Source of the DNA: an uncultured Lachnospiraceae bacterium
GTDB taxonomy: Bacteria > Bacillota > Clostridia > Lachnospirales > Lachnospiraceae
NCBI GenBank assembly: GCA_947367855.1
Contig: CANBFE010000021.1
Span: forward strand, 1 to 64,000
DNA: 64,000 nt
Direction of reading: 5' to 3'
Both the position numbers and the translations under genes were made by a program. Shown in pieces: positions 59,619 through 64,000 of this stretch; the stretch's first letter is position 1, and every line of letters starts with the position of its first letter. The notes under the pieces were generated by a model that ran no database searches, was not told where the DNA came from, and saw nothing but the letters and a program-made list of their open reading frames with translations.

Positions 59619-60614
59619 TTACACGGACTCCCGTTCCATCAGCTGAAGCGGCAGCAGAACAGATTTCTGTTCCACAGTCTCCCCCCGTATGATCTGGAAA
59701 AGCAGCTTTACCGCGCTTAATCCCTTTTCCTCCACGTTCTGGGCAACGGTTGTCAGCTTCGGCGTCACAAAATAGCTCATCCGCTGATTATCAAATCCAA
59801 TGACTGCAAAGTCTTCCGGTATCCGAATCCCATGAGATTTCAGATCTTCCATAACCTCTATGGCAAAATTATCGGCAAAGATAAACGCTGCCGTATATCC
59901 CTCTTTCATAAGCTCCCGGATGCGTTCTCCCGCTTTTACACTGGAGCTTTCCACAATATGTTCTCCCGCATAGGCGTCCCCATCCCGGCGGCAGTATGTC
60001 TCTATGCACTCTTTAAACCCGCAGTACCGTATATTTGAGGACTCTTCCGGAAAAACCACCGGCACGCTGACCATAATCAGCCTTTTATGCCCCTTTTTGA
60101 TCAGGTATTCCGTGGCCAGATAGCCTCCCTTTTTATCATCAATCCCAATATGGCAGACATCCGGGTCCCTTGTATCAATGTATACCTTTGGGATCTGGTT
60201 GCTTTTCTCGATATCCTTTACCACATCGCCGTGTATGCCCATCAGAATGCAGCCGTCCACTCTCCAGGACTGAAGACATTGTGTGATCTCAGAGGCGGTA
60301 TTTACGAAATGTATCATCATATAATAGGATTCGCTGCGTATCTTTTTTGCCATGATCTCAAGGAGGAGCGCATTGTGCGGGGACATCAGCAGACGGTCGT
60401 GCATTTCCATATTGATGATCACCGCAATGATCCGGGAATTTTTCACCACCAGGCTTCTCGCAGAGGAATTGGGAACATATCCTGTCCGCTCTATGATTTT
60501 CCGGATTCGTTCCGTGGTCTCCTTCGATACCTTTTCCTGGTTTCCGTGAACTACCCGGGAAACCGTCATCACGCTCACACCCGCTTCTTTCGCTATATCC
60601 TTAATTGTAACCAA
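59619..60614 (-). CDS. LacI-family transcriptional regulator (2)
   Basis: I choose TTG 60614 (start LVTIKDIAKEAGVSVMTVSR), 8 bases after GGAGG, because family homology begins there; the extra 20 residues of the longer frame do not look conserved. About 331 residues: HTH (MTVSRVVHGNQEKVSKETTE) and sugar-sensing domain (FAVIGFDNQRMSYFVTPKLT). It lies between the permease pair and the aldo/keto reductase and may regulate both. Confidence 0.87.
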   Translation of the reverse strand: MVTIKDIAKEAGVSVMTVSRVVHGNQEKVSKETTERIRKIIERTGYVPNSSARSLVVKNSRIIAVIINMEMHDRLLMSPHNALLLEIMAKKIRSESYYMMIHFVNTASEITQCLQSWRVDGCILMGIHGDVVKDIEKSNQIPKVYIDTRDPDVCHIGIDDKKGGYLATEYLIKKGHKRLIMVSVPVVFPEESSNIRYCGFKECIETYCRRDGDAYAGEHIVESSSVKAGERIRELMKEGYTAAFIFADNFAIEVMEDLKSHGIRIPEDFAVIGFDNQRMSYFVTPKLTTVAQNVEEKGLSAVKLLFQIIRGETVEQKSVLLPLQLMERESV

Positions 60615-60694
60615 ATATAACGCCTCCCCCCCTGTGGATGCCGCACTCCTGCCTTCTGCCGCATCTATGCACATTTTAACATCAGAATGTACCT

Positions 60695-60723
60695 ATTATA
60701 ACACCAATTCCCTCTCCTTTCCA
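60695..60723 (-). promoter_or_regulatory. Promoter of the LacI(2) gene
   Basis: Minus strand TATAAT (60695-60700) with a poor -35 TGGAAA at 17 bp (60718-60723). The leader is about 75 nt. Confidence 0.45.
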
Positions 60724-60767
60724 CTTTTTCCGTCATTTTCCTGCTTTCAGGCCCTTCCGGCAGCCCC

Positions 60768-61604
60768 TCAGCCCTTTACCGCTCCTGCTGCCACATTAAT
60801 AACCTGGAATCTCTGGATGACAAGGTATGCAATGACTACAGGGAAGACTGCAATGGATACCCCTGCCATGATAGTGGGCCAGGGCGTGGACAGTCCATCA
60901 CTGGAAGGCAGCAGGGAAATTGCCACCATCAGTGTGTATTTTTTCGAATTTCTCAGCAAAATCAAAGGCCAAAAAAAATCGTTCCACCGGGCAATCATGG
61001 TCAGCATGGCCCAGGAGGCAAGACCCGGTTTGATGACAGGACAGACAATCCTGGCATAAATCATAAATTCCGAACATCCGTCCATTCTGGCTGCCTCCAT
61101 AATCTCATAGGGCACATCTCTCATATACTCTGTCATATAAAATATGCCCACCGCAGTCGCCAGGCGGGGAATGATAAGCCCCCACAGGCTGTTGATCAAT
61201 CCCATGTTTCTGAAAATAATAAACAGCGGAATCACCCCGGTTTCCTGCGGTATCATCATCGTTGCCAACAGAAACAAATATAAAAAGTTCCTTCCCGGAA
61301 ACTCATATTTTGCAAATGCAAATCCGGCCAGGGAACAGAAAAACAAAGTGGTAACCGTACCTACCAGGGAGACAAACACATTATTAAAAAAATTTATGGG
61401 CAGATTGGGAATCAGCTCCACCACCCTTTTATAATTATCCAGAGTCAGTCCCCTGGGAATAATTGCCGACAGCCCCATCATTGATTCCGTAACCGGCTTC
61501 AGAGAGATCAGTACTATCCATATAATCGGAAACAGACAGATCAGACAGACCAGTGCAATGAAAAAATACTCCAATACCGCAAAGCCCCGTTTTTTTCCCT
61601 TCAT
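60768..61604 (-). CDS. CUT1 ABC permease, MalG type (system 3)
   Basis: 278 residues, ATG 61604 behind AGGAGG. Six helices; the EAA loop is VPYEIMEAARMDGCSEFMIY. It starts 12 bp after the partner gene. Typical of sugar importers with a separately encoded ATPase. Confidence 0.92.
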   Translation of the reverse strand: MKGKKRGFAVLEYFFIALVCLICLFPIIWIVLISLKPVTESMMGLSAIIPRGLTLDNYKRVVELIPNLPINFFNNVFVSLVGTVTTLFFCSLAGFAFAKYEFPGRNFLYLFLLATMMIPQETGVIPLFIIFRNMGLINSLWGLIIPRLATAVGIFYMTEYMRDVPYEIMEAARMDGCSEFMIYARIVCPVIKPGLASWAMLTMIARWNDFFWPLILLRNSKKYTLMVAISLLPSSDGLSTPWPTIMAGVSIAVFPVVIAYLVIQRFQVINVAAGAVKG

Positions 61605-61616
61605 ATCACATACCTC

Positions 61617-62513
61617 CTAAAAATTATCCCCCTGCCGTCTCCTGAATACAAACTGAACGGCAGAGATCACAATCATGACCATTGCCAGAATATACCCTAT
61701 GGCCGCAGCATATCCCAGGTCAAACAGCTTGAACGCATTCTCATGCATATACTGAAAAAGCGTTGCATTTGAATAGGCAGGGCCTTTCAAAATGTAGGAT
61801 TCATTAAACATCTTCCAGGTATCACTGGTAGTGGTGATCAGACAGAAAAAGAGCACGTTTTTCATCAGCGGAAGCGTGATATAGGCAAACTTCTGTATCC
61901 GGTTTCCCCCGTCAATGGTGGCGGCCTCATAATAATCAGCAGGTATATTCAGCAGGCCGGACAATATGATAATACTGTACCAGGGAATGCTCCTCCAACA
62001 GAAAAGGATGATAACCGGCACCCTGGCAAATTTCGATGTGGTCAGCCAGCCGATCTTCCCAAATCCAAGCCTGGACAATATATCGTTGATCAATCCGCTG
62101 TTATAGTCAAACAGCATGTTAAAGACCAGGGCAATGGCTATGGATGCGCATACATAAGGAAGAAAGGCTGCAGTTTTAACAAACGCCCTGCCCTTCAATT
62201 TTTCACGGTTCAGCAGCAATGCTATTCCGAAGGCAAACAGAATAATGAAAATACTGCATGCAATCCAATAGACCGCTGTATTTCTCAGGGAATCCCAAAA
62301 CGCATAATTCCCGCCCTTAAACAGGTTTTTATAATTCTTCAATCCAATAAACTCCGGCGTATGCATACCGTCATAGTCCGTAAAGCTGTAGCAAAAGGAT
62401 TGTACCATCGGAATCAATTGAAACAGCAAAAACAAGATAAAAAACGGAGATATAAACAAGTACGGCGTTTTGTATTTCTTTATCCATGTACGAATCTTAC
62501 TCTGCCTATTCAT
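61617..62513 (-). CDS. CUT1 ABC permease, MalF type (system 3)
   Basis: I choose ATG 62513 (MNRQSKIRTWIKKYKTPYLF), after AGAGGAG. About 298 residues with first helix PYLFISPFFILFLLFQLIPM and loop IPADYYEAATIDGGNRIQKF. It belongs with the permease at 60768 and the partial binding protein at 63839. Confidence 0.92.
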   Translation of the reverse strand: MNRQSKIRTWIKKYKTPYLFISPFFILFLLFQLIPMVQSFCYSFTDYDGMHTPEFIGLKNYKNLFKGGNYAFWDSLRNTAVYWIACSIFIILFAFGIALLLNREKLKGRAFVKTAAFLPYVCASIAIALVFNMLFDYNSGLINDILSRLGFGKIGWLTTSKFARVPVIILFCWRSIPWYSIIILSGLLNIPADYYEAATIDGGNRIQKFAYITLPLMKNVLFFCLITTTSDTWKMFNESYILKGPAYSNATLFQYMHENAFKLFDLGYAAAIGYILAMVMIVISAVQFVFRRRQGDNF

Positions 62514-62598
62514 AAGAACTCCTCTCTCATCGTATCGCCCCATCCTCCCGGTCCGTTCTGCCTGTACGGCATGCGGCGGCTTTGCCTCCATTCCATTG

Positions 62599-62640
62599 AA
62601 GGGCTGCCCTGCATCTCGAAGCATTCATGGGACAGCCCCT
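62599..62640 (-). promoter_or_regulatory. Intercistronic hairpin between amidohydrolase and permease genes
   Basis: AAGGGCTGCCC pairs with GGGACAGCCCCT (one bulge). It lies in the 135-bp gap and may reduce read-through or stabilise the upstream mRNA. Confidence 0.45.
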
Positions 62641-62648
62641 CAAAATAA

Positions 62649-63815
62649 TTACCCATGTATTTCATTCAGTTTTTTATACACCTGACAGGAGGTCTTCCAA
62701 CAAATGTTTTCTGCAATTTCCATTGCTTTTCCACATGAAATCACCCCATCGCATATGTACTTTTCCAATGCCCTGCCAAGCTGCTCTTTAAAATACTTTG
62801 CGGCAAACCAGGTTGTCTCCGGATATCCGCCGGTATCGGAAGCATACATGATTTTATTTGTGGGAGCCATGGCAAGCATTTCGAAGATGGCCTGGCAGGC
62901 TCCGGTGGATGCCGTATAGATCATCGAAGAAAAATCACTGTATACATTGCTGTAGTTATTAACCAGAATCCCGGTCTCCTTCACATAGGGATATCCCGCA
63001 TGCAGCAGCACCACAGGCACCTTTCCTTTATAGCGCGCGTCATTCAGCAGACTATACATTCCGATGGGATTCATCTTCATGAGATTGCACATCGGCGCAG
63101 AGCCGAACCCGGTATGAAACTGCATCGGCAGGCCCAGTTCCTTACAGACATTCAATGACAGGGGAATCATATAATCCCTCAGGGCTTTCTCGTCCTGCTC
63201 ATTGCCCGTACCCGAAATATATTTTTCATATCCTTCCTTTGCCCGGCCTTCCGCCACAAGCTCAATTGCAAGTCCTGTGTGATATCCGATCACGGATTTA
63301 ACCCCTATGGCATCATGCTCCCTGATCATCTGCCGCAGCTGCTCCAGAAATCTGTCCGTAAATTCCCGGAAAGAAAGCTTTTCTTTGAACAATTCCCTCA
63401 TAATGGGCTCAATCCGCACAATCTCACGAACCGAATGTTCCGGAATAACGGATTTGTAAAATGCCTCTTCCTCCGCTGTGTGAAGTTTTCCTTCCACAGG
63501 AGCTCCTATATCCACACAATAATACTGCACTCTGCTGTCATCCCGCAGCTTTCTTACATACTCCCCGGGGTCCTCCCGGTAAACCCGGTTCCTGTGTGCA
63601 ATGACCTCCCCATCCGGCGTATTTTCAGGCATATTGTAGTATCTGCGCATATATCCAATCAAATTCATATAGGTCAGGGTACTTTCATCATCCCTGTCCG
63701 GATGCGCATCTCCCGTCATGGATACACACTTGGCAAAGGATTTGTTTTCCCTGCTGAGCGCAAAATCATGACAGTGTGTATCTATTAACTTTAAGCCACT
63801 TAAATCAATTCTCAT
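62649..63815 (-). CDS. Amidohydrolase-family protein
   Basis: 388 residues, ATG 63815 behind AGAAGGAGAG. A metal-dependent TIM-barrel hydrolase with HxH in LIDTHCHDFAL, further ligands in MQFHTGFGSAP and VLLHAGYPYV, and Asp in MYASDTGGYPETTW. This resembles amidohydrolase_2 enzymes. The substrate is unknown; the sugar-transport context suggests a sugar-derived lactone or carboxylate (inference). It is encoded 23 bp after a sugar-binding protein. Confidence 0.85.
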   Translation of the reverse strand: MRIDLSGLKLIDTHCHDFALSRENKSFAKCVSMTGDAHPDRDDESTLTYMNLIGYMRRYYNMPENTPDGEVIAHRNRVYREDPGEYVRKLRDDSRVQYYCVDIGAPVEGKLHTAEEEAFYKSVIPEHSVREIVRIEPIMRELFKEKLSFREFTDRFLEQLRQMIREHDAIGVKSVIGYHTGLAIELVAEGRAKEGYEKYISGTGNEQDEKALRDYMIPLSLNVCKELGLPMQFHTGFGSAPMCNLMKMNPIGMYSLLNDARYKGKVPVVLLHAGYPYVKETGILVNNYSNVYSDFSSMIYTASTGACQAIFEMLAMAPTNKIMYASDTGGYPETTWFAAKYFKEQLGRALEKYICDGVISCGKAMEIAENICWKTSCQVYKKLNEIHG

Positions 63816-63838
63816 CTTTCTCTCCTTCTGCCCCGTGT

Positions 63839-64000
63839 TTACTGGATTTTTTCTTTCAGCTGCCTGTCCGCATTTGCGATTGCTTCCTCTATGGTCTGCT
63901 CTCCCGCAAGAAACTTTTCTATCTCCGGCGAAATGATTCCGTCCGCCAGATTATCATTCAGATTCGTTGCCAGGGGCGGCGCGCAGCCTTCCAGACCATC
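63839..64000 (-). CDS. Sugar ABC solute-binding protein, C-terminal fragment (right edge)
   Basis: Only the last 53 residues lie in the window: PPLATNLNDNLADGIISPEI then EKFLAGEQTIEEAIANADRQ and LKEKIQ. This is the usual C-terminal helix pair of CUT1 binding proteins (FLAGEQTIEEAIANADRQL). The gene continues beyond 64000. It should be the binding protein of permeases 60768 and 61617. Confidence 0.85.
   Translation of the reverse strand, partial: DGLEGCAPPLATNLNDNLADGIISPEIEKFLAGEQTIEEAIANADRQLKEKIQ

Noticed and set aside
1..64000. tRNA, rRNA and known riboswitch genes
   Set aside because: I saw no cloverleaf, rRNA or conserved riboswitch pattern, though a computed covariance search could find weak ones.

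Overview
The window reads as the chromosome of a gut-type Lachnospiraceae (Clostridia). Supporting signs are strong AGGAGG ribosome binding sites, many CUT1 sugar ABC systems that lack their own ATPase gene, and a Gram-positive mannan locus resembling that of Roseburia. DUF5696/DUF624/YIP1 genes, an AgrC/AgrA-type two-component system and several toxin-antitoxin pairs also fit. The taxon is inferred from gene content only; no rRNA or tRNA gene was seen.

Layout. 1-3197 (minus) is the 5' part of a very large serine-rich repeat surface protein that leaves the window on the left. 3567-4821 is a BTAD/SARP-type regulator split by a run of eight G. 5016-16623 holds a GH2 beta-mannosidase, two hypothetical genes, a secreted CBM35-GH26 beta-mannanase lipoprotein, a DUF3784-like membrane protein, a GH36 alpha-galactosidase, a DUF624 protein and a solute-binding lipoprotein. 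16722-28952 is a long minus-strand operon behind a good sigma-A promoter at 29010-29038. It encodes a giant solute-binding protein fused to carbohydrate-binding modules, two permeases, an NHL-propeller membrane protein, a YIP1 protein, a DUF5696 protein, two more permeases and (at 15046) a second solute-binding protein. A tandem hairpin array lies between the first solute-binding protein and its permeases.

29536-31175 is a LacI regulator translationally coupled to a C39-like membrane peptidase. 31.4-33.4 kb is a scrapyard of mobile-element fragments. 33677-39983 completes the mannan pathway: a two-domain SGNH esterase (CE2-like plus CE17-like), two GH130 phosphorylases and a cellobiose 2-epimerase-type enzyme, next to a divergent AraC regulator. 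The proposed flow is GH26 cleavage outside the cell and import by CUT1 permeases. Inside, the esterase removes acetyl groups, GH36 removes galactose, and GH130/epimerase/GH130 with GH2 release mannose-1-phosphate, mannose and glucose.

41.4-50.1 kb is mixed: an ECF sigma factor with a long C-terminal extension, a YefM/YoeB-type and a HicAB toxin-antitoxin pair, a tocopherol-cyclase-like protein beside a FAD-Rieske oxidoreductase, a split ThrE exporter and an AAA/PD-(D/E)XK protein. 50.2-58.2 kb is one minus-strand block: transglutaminase membrane protein, LytTR response regulator, GHKL kinase and a heterodimeric ABC exporter. 58.7-64.0 kb is a second sugar locus (partial solute-binding protein, amidohydrolase, two permeases, LacI, aldo/keto reductase).
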